From contig JACKAT010000007.1 in NCBI GenBank assembly GCA_020634935.1, positions 62,001-126,000 of the forward strand: a DNA stretch of 64,000 bases, given 5' to 3'. The DNA comes from Anaerolineales bacterium (GTDB taxonomy: Bacteria > Chloroflexota > Anaerolineae > 4572-78 > J111). The translations under genes were made by a program, and so were the position numbers. Below are positions 37,503 to 46,146 of this stretch, one piece after another. The stretch's first letter is position 1, and each line of letters starts with the position of its first letter. The notes beneath the pieces are model-generated. The model did no database searches. It worked only from the letters and a program-made list of their open reading frames with translations, and was not told the origin of the DNA.

Positions 37503-38162
37503 ATGAGTAACAGAAGCTATAACCAGTACTGCGGGCTAGCCTATGCCCTTGATATTGTGGGTGAGCGGTGGACCTTGCTCATCATTCGGGAACTGATGGC
37601 CGGACCCCGCCGCTTTACCGATTTGATGAGCGGTTTACCGGGTATCAGCACCAATTTGCTAACCGAGCGCCTCAAAAGCCTAGAGCAGCAGGAGGTGCTT
37701 ATTCGTCGGACCCTGCCGCCGCCGGCAGGGTCGATTGTGTATGAACTGACGCCGGTCGGGCTGGCGTTGGAAAAAACCCTTCTGGAAATGGGGAAGTGGG
37801 GCAGCCAGTTTGTGCCGCCCTCGATGAACGACGCGCTGCTGCTGAACGTAGGGTCTTACGCCTTAACGCTCAAAACCTTTTTCCGGCCGGAGCAAGCGCA
37901 GGGAATGGATGAAACCTACGAATTGCGTATAGACCACGAGGTCTTGCATGTGCGAATTCATGACGGACAGGTGGACGTGCAGCAGGGCGCCGCTCTCAAG
38001 CCGGATGCCATCTTTCAGACCGATATCGCCTCGTACCTGTCTTTATTACAGAAACGGTTTCCAGCGGATGAGGCTATTGCCCGAGGCATCATTGAGGTTG
38101 AGGGGGATCCTAAGGCATTGAGCCGGTTCCAAAATCTATGTGGGCTGCCAGCCTTACATTAG
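37503..38162 (+). CDS. HxlR family transcriptional regulator with SCP2-like C-terminal domain
   Basis: 219 residues. The HxlR winged helix (residues 1-100) starts YNQYCGLAYALDIVGERWTL and includes RRFTDLMSGLPGISTNLLTE. The C-terminal part (about 120-215) resembles a sterol-carrier (SCP2-like) ligand domain, as in other long HxlR proteins. HxlR proteins often answer to electrophiles, aldehydes or quinones. Start ATG 37503 is chosen over an upstream in-frame ATG (37431) because homology begins there. Divergent from RibD-like protein 7. Confidence 0.87.
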   Translation: MSNRSYNQYCGLAYALDIVGERWTLLIIRELMAGPRRFTDLMSGLPGISTNLLTERLKSLEQQEVLIRRTLPPPAGSIVYELTPVGLALEKTLLEMGKWGSQFVPPSMNDALLLNVGSYALTLKTFFRPEQAQGMDETYELRIDHEVLHVRIHDGQVDVQQGAALKPDAIFQTDIASYLSLLQKRFPADEAIARGIIEVEGDPKALSRFQNLCGLPALH

Positions 38163-38204
38163 CTCTCCTCACGTTGTGCTTATTCTTCCTGAGTAAAATA
38201 TATC

Positions 38205-38239
38205 ATATCATTGACGCTTTGGCTTCTTAATGATATAAT
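38205..38239 (+). promoter_or_regulatory. Strong promoter with inverted-repeat operator before the DUF4157 gene
   Basis: TTGACG (38211-38216), 17-bp spacer, TATAAT (38234-38239). The 8-bp inverted repeat ATATCATT (38205-38212) / AATGATAT (38229-38236) overlaps both hexamers, as a repressor site would. Confidence 0.65.
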
Positions 38240-38289
38240 GACGTCGTCCCCCTTCTATCGCACCATGAGTTAATTATGGAGGCTGTCTT

Positions 38290-40200
38290 ATGAGCGATGT
38301 CAATAATAGCAGCCAAAACGAGAAGGCCGCCAAGGTCCGGCGCAAACCGGAGCGAGAGAGTGTCCTGACTCCCACCTTTGCGGCGGCTCGACAGCCGGGC
38401 CCTGATCGACAGCAAAGCCACTTCTCCGGGGGCGGCTTGTTGCAGCGCCAATGTAGCTGCGGCAAGCATACCATTGCTGGAGGCGTCTGTGAGGAATGTC
38501 AGCAGAAAGGCGATGCGACCTCTCTCAATACTCTGGATGACCTCAGCCTAAACCACCCTTCGGATATTCAAACCGCCCGCGATAACACCACTAGCTTTAA
38601 TTTGAGCCATATCCCTACCCAAGCCCGTTTCACCGCTAATGGACAGACTGTTCAACCGGCTCTGACCGTTAATGCGCCAGGCGATCAATACGAGCAGGAA
38701 GCTGACCGGGTTGCGGAGTCAGTAATGCGGGTACCGGCGCCACCAACTCCTTCAACAGAGTTTGACAGCGTTTCACCTTCAACTGTGAGCCGTTTTCCAT
38801 CTATCTCTCGAATCCAAACCAGTGACGGCAATGGAACTTTTCAAGCTTCACCTAAGGTTGAAGCTCGGATCAATCAGATGCAGGGGAATGGTCAAACCCT
38901 GCCGGCAGAAGAACAGGATTTCTTCGAGGAGCGCATGGGCTACGATTTTAGCTACGTGCGAGTTCATACCGATGCCAATGCTGTCCAGGCCAGCCGAGAT
39001 ATTCAAGCCAAGGCGTTTACGGTTGGTAACAATATTGCCTTTAGTGAGGGAACGTATCGACCAGGGACGGACGAGGGGCGGCGGTTGTTGGCGCATGAGT
39101 TGACGCATGTAGTGCAACAGATATCTACCAGAGTACAATGTAAACCGAAATATACTAATGCCTCACGTTCCACCTTCACTTCATCTTCAGATATCTTCCA
39201 TAGTAGTTTGTTACAACATCATCAGGCGAGCTATGGGTTCCTCCAGCGACAGTGCGCTTGCGGGAAACCTATTCTTACAGGTCAAGAATGTGAGAATTGT
39301 CGGAAAGGCCAACAGGAAACATTCCCCCAAGGGATGTCTAACAATACAACTTTTAACCAGGCCTCTGACCAAACAGTTCCGATAAATTCTTTGCCGCCGA
39401 CTAATAAGACTGATTTTCGCAATTCAATGGCCAACATTTCTCTAGAGACAAACACACAAAATTCAATACAACGTCAAGTTTCAGGAAATCAACCCTCAAC
39501 CCCTGAGGAATATCTCATCTGCTTGATAATGTGTGCTTGCGAAGTAGCTCCACAGGTCGGTTCAACTGGGAATCTTCTGAGACAACAATGTGTTTCGCAA
39601 TTTCTGCAAATGATTGAACGTGGAATGAATTATGTGACTTCATTCAAAGCCGAAGTCAGTTATGATATGACCTCTCGACCCCCCCGCCCCATTATGTCAT
39701 CCTCTAACCCTTTACAACCACACCCGTATATCCCAGCTTGGATTAAGAAGCATATGCCAAATCATGTTCCTGGGTCAGGTATGATCCGTCGTCCTGATGT
39801 TGTATTAGTAAATAACCCAACTCTTCCTCCGACGCAGAGTAATATTCGTAGGGTCGTTGAGATAAAATTCTCTGGTGATACATTTAGCACAGGTCAGAGA
39901 ACTGCCTATGAGATGATAGCAGGTAGCGCATCCAAATTATCAACTCTAACACCTGGTCCTGAAAGTTGTAATTGTGAAGAGTTACGTGAACGACTTGTAG
40001 AAGTGATGGTAGTCTTAGCTGAGATGATCTTATTATCTATAGCTATTGCAGTCTTGTTGGCCGATGATGTAACAGGTATTGGTGCAGCTGATGATCCATT
40101 ACTCATTCCTATAGGAGTGAGATTGACTATGCTAACAAGTCGATTAATAAATCTCGTGCCGCGACTCGCGCCATTATTTGTGCCGGTGGTGGCAAGATGA
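38290..40200 (+). CDS. DUF4157 contractile-injection-type protein with C-terminal VRR-NUC-like nuclease domain
   Basis: 636 residues. N-terminal LQRQCSCGK with CEEC (Cys55/57/67/70) is typical of DUF4157 proteins of extracellular contractile injection systems (eCIS). YEQEADRVAESVM (134-146) precedes the DUF4157 core (about 205-277), which ends in HELTH (His269-His273), a zinc-protease-like HExxH. A second LQRQCACGK...CENC copy lies at 318-337. Residues 495-545 show a PD-(D/E)xK nuclease signature of VRR-NUC type: RRPDVV (Asp503), VVEIKF (Glu524, Lys526), GQRTAY (Gln536, Tyr540). A hydrophobic helix spans about 570-590. Bases after about 39120 are AT-richer. Likely a polymorphic eCIS-delivered antibacterial nuclease (inference). 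Its stop overlaps the next ATG. Confidence 0.8.
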   Translation: MSDVNNSSQNEKAAKVRRKPERESVLTPTFAAARQPGPDRQQSHFSGGGLLQRQCSCGKHTIAGGVCEECQQKGDATSLNTLDDLSLNHPSDIQTARDNTTSFNLSHIPTQARFTANGQTVQPALTVNAPGDQYEQEADRVAESVMRVPAPPTPSTEFDSVSPSTVSRFPSISRIQTSDGNGTFQASPKVEARINQMQGNGQTLPAEEQDFFEERMGYDFSYVRVHTDANAVQASRDIQAKAFTVGNNIAFSEGTYRPGTDEGRRLLAHELTHVVQQISTRVQCKPKYTNASRSTFTSSSDIFHSSLLQHHQASYGFLQRQCACGKPILTGQECENCRKGQQETFPQGMSNNTTFNQASDQTVPINSLPPTNKTDFRNSMANISLETNTQNSIQRQVSGNQPSTPEEYLICLIMCACEVAPQVGSTGNLLRQQCVSQFLQMIERGMNYVTSFKAEVSYDMTSRPPRPIMSSSNPLQPHPYIPAWIKKHMPNHVPGSGMIRRPDVVLVNNPTLPPTQSNIRRVVEIKFSGDTFSTGQRTAYEMIAGSASKLSTLTPGPESCNCEELRERLVEVMVVLAEMILLSIAIAVLLADDVTGIGAADDPLLIPIGVRLTMLTSRLINLVPRLAPLFVPVVAR

Positions 40201-41123
40201 AAGAGAACTTAAAGAAATTCATTAAAGAGTCAGTTGTCTATCGTGAAAGCAACCCTATTGAACTGGTTGTGTTGATCGCATCAATAGCAACTGTCTATAT
40301 TAGAGACTCCGACTCGAAAGAAACACGAGAAAATATCTTAGAAGCTATTAACTTATATAAGACATATTTCAAACAATATCTCAAATGGCAACAAAATCCA
40401 AAGACTCACCAGTGGCGCCCGACTTCAGATGATATTCCTGAGTTAGCCGATGTATTTCCACAGATTACGCCAATGCACGAGTGGGAGTTTGGCTACCATG
40501 GTGGGGAGACACTCTTGTCAGCAAGTGAATATTTTTTACAAGGCTTTGGTATGCCAAAATGGCAAGGCGGCGATGGCTATCTTCGAATGGCTTGCCCAGT
40601 AGATTTCATGCTTGACTCTTCGGAAGAATATATCAGCTTCATCAAACGATTGTGCAATATTTTACGACCACAGCATGGTTATGCTGGTTTCGGTATCATG
40701 GAGTCTATTGCACATGATGTACAACAGTACTATCAGCCGCAAGTCTGGCAATTAGCACAACGCATGTCAGGTCTAGAAGTAGATATTCCATCAAGCCATA
40801 TATTGCATCTGAAGAATAAAATTAAAGGGGTTAATTGGATTACAATTTTGAATGATGGATATGTTGATCAAGTTTATTCACTTAATCAACTAGAAAATGA
40901 GCCGTCAATAAGGTTAATTAATTTTAATGATGGTATTATCATTGTTGCAGGACAATATCCTGTACTTGGCGAATCCCTCGGCGCTACTCCTCCTAGAGAT
41001 TATGCGCTTGTTGCACAATCTCTTAAGACTATCCGAGCAACAGACCTTGCATCCTTCCATTATGCGGGTGAAGGACGTATGCATGAAGCCGAAGTACGTC
41101 GATGGTTAGCTCGTTTTGATTGA
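40197..41123 (+). CDS. DUF3396 (type VI immunity family)-like protein, probable immunity to the nuclease
   Basis: 308 residues, overlapping the toxin gene by 4 bp (ATGA). Family-like features are KWQQNPKTHQWRP (63-75), LRPQHGYAGFGIMES (156-170), IKGVNWITILND (209-220), and DGIIIVAGQYPVLGES (245-260) with YALVAQSLKTIRATDL. DUF3396/TsiV-type proteins are known cognate immunity proteins of VRR-NUC effectors of type VI secretion systems. The gene is AT-rich like the toxin domain. Cytosolic, no signal peptide. Assigned by remembered family pattern, not by search. Confidence 0.72.
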   Translation: MKENLKKFIKESVVYRESNPIELVVLIASIATVYIRDSDSKETRENILEAINLYKTYFKQYLKWQQNPKTHQWRPTSDDIPELADVFPQITPMHEWEFGYHGGETLLSASEYFLQGFGMPKWQGGDGYLRMACPVDFMLDSSEEYISFIKRLCNILRPQHGYAGFGIMESIAHDVQQYYQPQVWQLAQRMSGLEVDIPSSHILHLKNKIKGVNWITILNDGYVDQVYSLNQLENEPSIRLINFNDGIIIVAGQYPVLGESLGATPPRDYALVAQSLKTIRATDLASFHYAGEGRMHEAEVRRWLARFD

Positions 41124-41173
41124 GTTGGCGATCTTTAAACCTTCTTGCATAATTCTCCCCTAGCGAGAGTCAA

Positions 41174-43141
41174 ATGACCTATCCAACAACTTGGCAACCC
41201 ACAAACGAACAATACCTCACCGCCGCCCTAACGTGGCTCCGCCTCCGTCTCCAACACCTCATCACCCCCGCTGAAACCATCGACCTAACCGAAGCCACCA
41301 AAACCATCACCACCCTCGAAACCGCCGATGCCCTGCCCCCCCTCATCATCCTGCGCCAACGCTTCGGCCTCTCCCGCTTCGAGCAAGAAACCCTGCTGCT
41401 CTGCGTAGCGATGGAACTCGACTCCGAAATAGCGTCGCTGTGCGCCCAGGCCAATGGCAATCCCCAGCAAACCTACCCCACCTTTGCCCTGGCCATGCGG
41501 CTGTTCGATGACCCGGCCTGGGATGTCCTTTCGCCGGAGCGACCGCTGCGCTACTGGCGCATGATTGAAGTGATGCAGATGGGAGCGCAGCCGCTAACAA
41601 CCAGCCCCCTGCGGGCGGATGAACGGATCGTCAATTATGTCAAAGGATTGAACTATCTAGATGATCGCCTGATCCCGCTGCTCATGCCGCTGGAGGTGAC
41701 CGAGTCCGAGCTTAGCCTGCCCCCTTCGCAACAAGCTGTTGTCGAAAAAGCCACGCGCTATTTGCAGCAACTGGCCGCACAACAGCGGGTGCCACTGCTG
41801 CAATTGTTAGGTATTGATCAGGCCAGCAAGCAGTTAGTCGCCTGGCACATTGCGACTGCCCTGGGCTTACGCATTTACAGTATGCCCCTGGCTCTTCTGC
41901 CCAGCCACACCGCCGAGTTGGAAAATCTGGCCCGTCTCTGGCAGCGCGAAAGCTTGCTTTTGCCCATTGCGCTCTACATCGATGCCCACGACGCCGATGA
42001 ACAAACCGCCGGCCCAGCTTCAACCTTAGGCCGATTCCTGGTTCGTAGCGATGGCTTGTTTTTCTTAGGGACACGAGATGTACGGCAAGATATTAGACGG
42101 GCCACGCTCGATCTGGATGTGGCCAAACCGACCGCGTTGGAGCAGCAGCAGACCTGGCAAACGCTGCTGACGGAGCAAGATCAGGCGGCGCAGCTCTCGG
42201 CGCGGCTGGCCGGACAGTTTAACCTGGGCATGGCTGCTATTCATCAAGTGACCCAAGCCACTCTGGCTGAGACTCCGCAGAATGGCACGCCGCTGGCCGA
42301 CGGGTTGTGGCAGGCCTGCCTGATGCGAACCCGCCCCCGGCTGGATACCCTGGCGGAGCGGATCGACCCCAAAGCAACTTGGGATGACATTGTCCTGCGC
42401 GATGATTTGCGCGCCTTGCTCCTGCAAATTACCAACCAAGTCAGGCAGCGCGGTAAAGTCTATGAAGATTGGGGCTTTCGGCAGCGGATGAACCGGGGAC
42501 TAGGCTTAGTGACTCTCTTTGCGGGCGAAAGCGGCACCGGCAAAACAATGGCCGCTGAAGTAATCGCCAATAACCTAAATCTCAACCTTTATCGCATCGA
42601 CCTATCGGCGGTGGTTAGCAAATACATCGGCGAGACGGAAAAAAATCTGCGTCAGCTTTTTGACGCCGCCGAAGATGGCGGGGCTATCCTCTTTTTCGAT
42701 GAGGCTGATGCCCTCTTTGGCAAACGCAGTCAGGTCAAAGACAGTCACGACCGGTATGCTAATATCGAGACCAACTATCTTTTGCAGCGCATGGAAGCTT
42801 ATCAAGGCTTGGCTATCCTGGCCTCCAATATGAAAAGCGGCTTGGATGATGCTTTCACCCGCCGCCTCCGCTTTATCGTCAATTTTCCGGTCCCGGATCG
42901 CGACGATCGCCAGCATATCTGGCAGAAAATTTTTCCATCGGAAACGCCCCTGGATACATTGGACTATGAGCGGCTAGCCCGCTTTGAACTGCCCGGAGGC
43001 AGCATCTACAACGCCGCCCTCAATGCGGCCTTTCTGGCCGCTCAGGATGAGCGCCCCGTAAGCATGTCGCATGTTTTGAGCGCCCTCCGCACCGAATTCC
43101 TCAAATCTGATCGGCTCATTGACGATACAGACTTCATTTAA
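41174..43141 (+). CDS. AAA+ ATPase of the contractile-injection-system type
   Basis: 655 residues. N-terminal helical domain (1-190) with FGLSRFEQETLLLCVAMELD, a degenerate first ATPase-like region (190-390) without a Walker A, then a full AAA+ module: Walker A GESGTGKT (451-458), Walker B ILFFDEAD (505-512), a sensor-1-like ASNMKSGLD and the arginine-finger region FTRRLRF. This two-part layout matches the AAA ATPase found in nearly every eCIS locus (Afp15-like), which acts in sheath assembly. It lies 50 bp after the immunity gene on the same strand with a weak ribosome site. No sheath, tube or baseplate genes are in the window. Confidence 0.82.
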   Translation: MTYPTTWQPTNEQYLTAALTWLRLRLQHLITPAETIDLTEATKTITTLETADALPPLIILRQRFGLSRFEQETLLLCVAMELDSEIASLCAQANGNPQQTYPTFALAMRLFDDPAWDVLSPERPLRYWRMIEVMQMGAQPLTTSPLRADERIVNYVKGLNYLDDRLIPLLMPLEVTESELSLPPSQQAVVEKATRYLQQLAAQQRVPLLQLLGIDQASKQLVAWHIATALGLRIYSMPLALLPSHTAELENLARLWQRESLLLPIALYIDAHDADEQTAGPASTLGRFLVRSDGLFFLGTRDVRQDIRRATLDLDVAKPTALEQQQTWQTLLTEQDQAAQLSARLAGQFNLGMAAIHQVTQATLAETPQNGTPLADGLWQACLMRTRPRLDTLAERIDPKATWDDIVLRDDLRALLLQITNQVRQRGKVYEDWGFRQRMNRGLGLVTLFAGESGTGKTMAAEVIANNLNLNLYRIDLSAVVSKYIGETEKNLRQLFDAAEDGGAILFFDEADALFGKRSQVKDSHDRYANIETNYLLQRMEAYQGLAILASNMKSGLDDAFTRRLRFIVNFPVPDRDDRQHIWQKIFPSETPLDTLDYERLARFELPGGSIYNAALNAAFLAAQDERPVSMSHVLSALRTEFLKSDRLIDDTDFI

Positions 43142-43197
43142 TATTCACTTTAAGAAGTTCGCTTGCAGTTTGATTGAGGTCCACCAGCCGAAGTTAT

Positions 43198-43503
43198 TTA
43201 GAACACATTGAACGACGACTCGACGAGTTCTAAGATCTCCGCTTTGGGAGGGATTTCGAGATGGGCTTTTAGTTGGGTTTGAAAATGCTTGAAGGATTCA
43301 AGGCTGGCTGGCAGATGTTCGGCGTTTTTAGAATTGTGGTGGACCAGGTGCATGAAGGTTTTGCCATCGTCGAGCACATAGGAAGCGTATTTGAGGTCGT
43401 TATTATTGAGCGCACGCAATTCGCTCATCACCGCCTCGACGTTCTCTTTATTCTGCTCGGCAAAATCCGGTTGAACTGTGTATTGAACCCGTGTAACTTT
43501 CAT
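43198..43503 (-). CDS. Small hypothetical protein, possible ABM-like fold
   Basis: 101 residues. KVTRVQYTVQPDFAEQNKEN and FMHLVHHNSKNAEHLPASL suggest a ferredoxin-like dimeric barrel, but no family is certain. AAGGAG precedes ATG 43503. Single gene, convergent with the AAA+ gene. Confidence 0.65.
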   Translation of the reverse strand: MKVTRVQYTVQPDFAEQNKENVEAVMSELRALNNNDLKYASYVLDDGKTFMHLVHHNSKNAEHLPASLESFKHFQTQLKAHLEIPPKAEILELVESSFNVF

Positions 43504-43592
43504 CGTTATTTCTCCTTTGATTTAACTTGTGTTCCTTGATGGATTACCCACCAAAGGAGCATTTTATATTTTTGGTGCAGCCGTACCTGCAC

Positions 43593-44495
43593 TTACATCA
43601 CAGAAATTGTGGCGTCTTGCATCACGTAGTTGGCATAGCGATAATCGCGAATGCGTGTTACGTGAGAACCATTCCCTATTATCAAAATAAAATACGCCGG
43701 TTGGCGCGATCCGTCCGGAGAGGTGTAGACCAGAATAGCCGGTTGGTTCTCAATCCAACCTAGATCGAAATGCCATCCATCCAACTGCTTGTAGTTGTAA
43801 AAATAGTTGCCACTGATCTCCGCTGCGCCGTAGAATTCGGCTCGCCCAACGAGGTCCAGCCGAACCTCATCGGCCAGCAGGTCTCGCACCGCCTCAAAAT
43901 CGCGGGCGTTGAAACGATCGATGTAGCGGCTGAGCAGCGCTTGCTCCGGCTCATCTAGCGATGGGGGCGTGTCCACTTCGACGCTCTCGGCTAGCTCACG
44001 CAGCCGGGTTCGACCGCGATGTAGGGCGGCTTTGATGGCCGGGACGGTCGCGTCAAGGAGTTCTGAGATTTCGGCCAAGGAATAGCCCAGAACGTCTTTC
44101 AAAATGACACAGCTTCGCTGCTTTGGAGCCAGTTTGAGAAACAGCGATAGAGCGACGACCGTTAGCTCTTTATCCTCCAGCGGTACATCCGGGGCTGAGG
44201 TCATCGGCTGTTCATCGAGTTGTTCCAACGACTGCTCGTAATGGCGGCGTAGGTGGTCAATCGCTTTGTTGTGGGTAATTCGGAAAAGCCACCCCCGCAG
44301 GTTCGATTCCGGCGGCAGTGATGCCAAGGCGTAGTAGGCTTTGGCCAGCGCTTCTTGCACCACATCCTCGCCGTCGATAACCGACCCGACCATACGGGCT
44401 GCGTAACGGTGAAGCTCCGGCCGGATGTCTTTAATCAACTCCTCAAATTCGGCGCGCGCTTGAGCCATGATTGTCGGCAGCGATGGTGTTGTCAT
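43593..44495 (-). CDS. ECF sigma-70 factor with C-terminal SnoaL-like domain
   Basis: 300 residues. Sigma region 2 (about 15-85, with DGEDVVQEALAKAY and LRGWLFRITHNKAIDHLRR) and region 4 (about 115-170, with LAPKQRSCVILKDVLGYSLA and TVPAIKAALHRGRTRLRE) are followed by an NTF2/SnoaL-like domain (about 190-295), as in SigJ/ECF41-type factors. In those, the tail controls activity and no anti-sigma factor is needed; none is seen here. ATG 44495 has GGAG 11 nt upstream. It lies downstream of a DHA2 pump gene. Confidence 0.85.
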   Translation of the reverse strand: MTTPSLPTIMAQARAEFEELIKDIRPELHRYAARMVGSVIDGEDVVQEALAKAYYALASLPPESNLRGWLFRITHNKAIDHLRRHYEQSLEQLDEQPMTSAPDVPLEDKELTVVALSLFLKLAPKQRSCVILKDVLGYSLAEISELLDATVPAIKAALHRGRTRLRELAESVEVDTPPSLDEPEQALLSRYIDRFNARDFEAVRDLLADEVRLDLVGRAEFYGAAEISGNYFYNYKQLDGWHFDLGWIENQPAILVYTSPDGSRQPAYFILIIGNGSHVTRIRDYRYANYVMQDATISVM

Positions 44496-44517
44496 ATCGG
44501 TTTGGACTCCTGACGTC

Positions 44518-44548
44518 GCCGACCGCACTGGACTGGAGTGCGGTCGGC
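44518..44548. repeat. Perfect inverted repeat upstream of the sigma factor gene
   Basis: GCCGACCGCACT (44518-44529) / AGTGCGGTCGGC (44537-44548), 12-bp arms, 7-bp loop, no T tract. It lies 22 bp upstream of the sigma gene start. Could be an attenuating hairpin, operator or REP-like unit. Confidence 0.7.
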
Positions 44549-44636
44549 GGTTAACGGGTATTTATATATATAACGATCAGGTAGTCCGAAAGGATGCGGT
44601 CTGGCTTAAATCGGAGATATATCTGAGGATATCACT

Positions 44637-46088
44637 TTACACATTGGTTTGCGGCATGGTCATCTGGGCTTGAAGGCTTCTCTCTTTAATCAGTCCCCAC
44701 ACGCTTAGGGCAAGACCCAAGAAAATCAAAACGGTGACCACTATAAAAGTATCGTGCAGCCCGGCTACTTGCGCCGACGAAGGAGCGGCAGTCGCACCGC
44801 CGGCTAAAAATTGACCGGTGTGGAACATGGTTCGGCTGGCCCATAACGCGCCCAGAATGGCGATCCCAACCGTTTGCCCCAAGGTGCGGGTGATACTGAG
44901 CAGACCGGAGGCGACGCCCAACCGCTCGCGGGGGACGGAGCCCATAATGGCGCTGTTGTTGGGCGATTGAAAAATGCCCATCCCGATCCCGATCGGCAGC
45001 AGGCGTAGAACGTAACTCCAGGTGGTGGTTTCGGTCGACAGGCCGGTTAGGGCGATATAGCCCCCTGACAGGATAACCAGCCCCAACACCGTAATCGGCC
45101 GCGTGCCAAATCGGTCGGACAGCGCCCCGGCAATGGGAGCGAACGTGCCCAAGCCGATCGGAATAACCGCCAGCAAGAAGCCCACCTGCTGCGTATTGTA
45201 GCCCAGCACATCTTCCAGGTAGAACGGCAGCAAGATAAAAACACCGGCAATCGAGACAAAGGTGGTAAAGCCGGTCACTAGATTGACGCTAAAGAGAATG
45301 TTCTTGAAAATTCTCAAATCGATCATTGGCTGCTCGGTTCGGGTTTCGATGATCAGGAAGCCGGTGAGGAAGACCAGCCAGACGCTAAATAAGAGGAGAA
45401 CGCTGGGCGCGGTAAACCCAACCTGTTGGCCCCAGGTTAAGGCCAGCAGTAAGGCCAATAAACTGATGCAAAGAGTGGCCGCGCCCCAGTAATCAAAACG
45501 CTGGCGGCCCACAGGTTTGAAATTAGGCACAAAACGCCAGGCCATCAGCGTGCCGACAATGCCCACCGGCAAATTCACAAAGAAGATCCAATGCCAGGAC
45601 AAATATTCAATCAACACACCGCCGAGCGTTGGCCCGATGATAATCCCCAACGATACAATCGTGCCGATCAAACCCAAGGCTCGCCCGCGCTCTTGCGCCG
45701 GAAAGGCTTCGGTCACAATCGCCGCGCCCAGGGCCAGGGTCATCGCCGCGCCAACCGCTTGCAGCACCCGAAAGGCAATCAACCAATGTACCGTCGGCGA
45801 CAACCCGCACAAGACCGAACCAACCGTAAAAACCACAAAGCCGGCATTAAAGATCGACTTTTTGCCGATCATATCTCCCAATCGACCAATACTTAACATC
45901 AAGGTGGTCATGGTCAGCAGGTACGATAAAACCACCCATTGAATCGTAGCAAAATCGGTGTTGAGGTCGCGGACTAAGGTCGGCAGCGCCACATTGACAA
46001 TGCTGCCGTCAATGGTGGCTAAAAAGATGCTCATAGCCACAGCCGCCATCACATACCATTTGCGGCTGTAATCAATTGCGTTTTCCAA
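44637..46088 (-). CDS. MFS transporter, DHA2 (EmrB/QacA) family
   Basis: 483 residues, 14 predicted TM helices. Family motifs are FLATIDGSIVNVALPTL (helix 1), SIGRLGDMIGKKSIF (motif A) and GPTLGGVLIEYLSWHWIFFV (motif C region). It is a proton-driven multidrug exporter. First of two genes before the ECF sigma factor on the same strand, 141 bp apart with a hairpin between. Confidence 0.92.
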   Translation of the reverse strand: MENAIDYSRKWYVMAAVAMSIFLATIDGSIVNVALPTLVRDLNTDFATIQWVVLSYLLTMTTLMLSIGRLGDMIGKKSIFNAGFVVFTVGSVLCGLSPTVHWLIAFRVLQAVGAAMTLALGAAIVTEAFPAQERGRALGLIGTIVSLGIIIGPTLGGVLIEYLSWHWIFFVNLPVGIVGTLMAWRFVPNFKPVGRQRFDYWGAATLCISLLALLLALTWGQQVGFTAPSVLLLFSVWLVFLTGFLIIETRTEQPMIDLRIFKNILFSVNLVTGFTTFVSIAGVFILLPFYLEDVLGYNTQQVGFLLAVIPIGLGTFAPIAGALSDRFGTRPITVLGLVILSGGYIALTGLSTETTTWSYVLRLLPIGIGMGIFQSPNNSAIMGSVPRERLGVASGLLSITRTLGQTVGIAILGALWASRTMFHTGQFLAGGATAAPSSAQVAGLHDTFIVVTVLIFLGLALSVWGLIKERSLQAQMTMPQTNV

Positions 46089-46146
46089 GTTGATGGTCTC
46101 CTTTATTTCTAACTTCTTGAACGATTATGTTTTGGTATATTTAATA

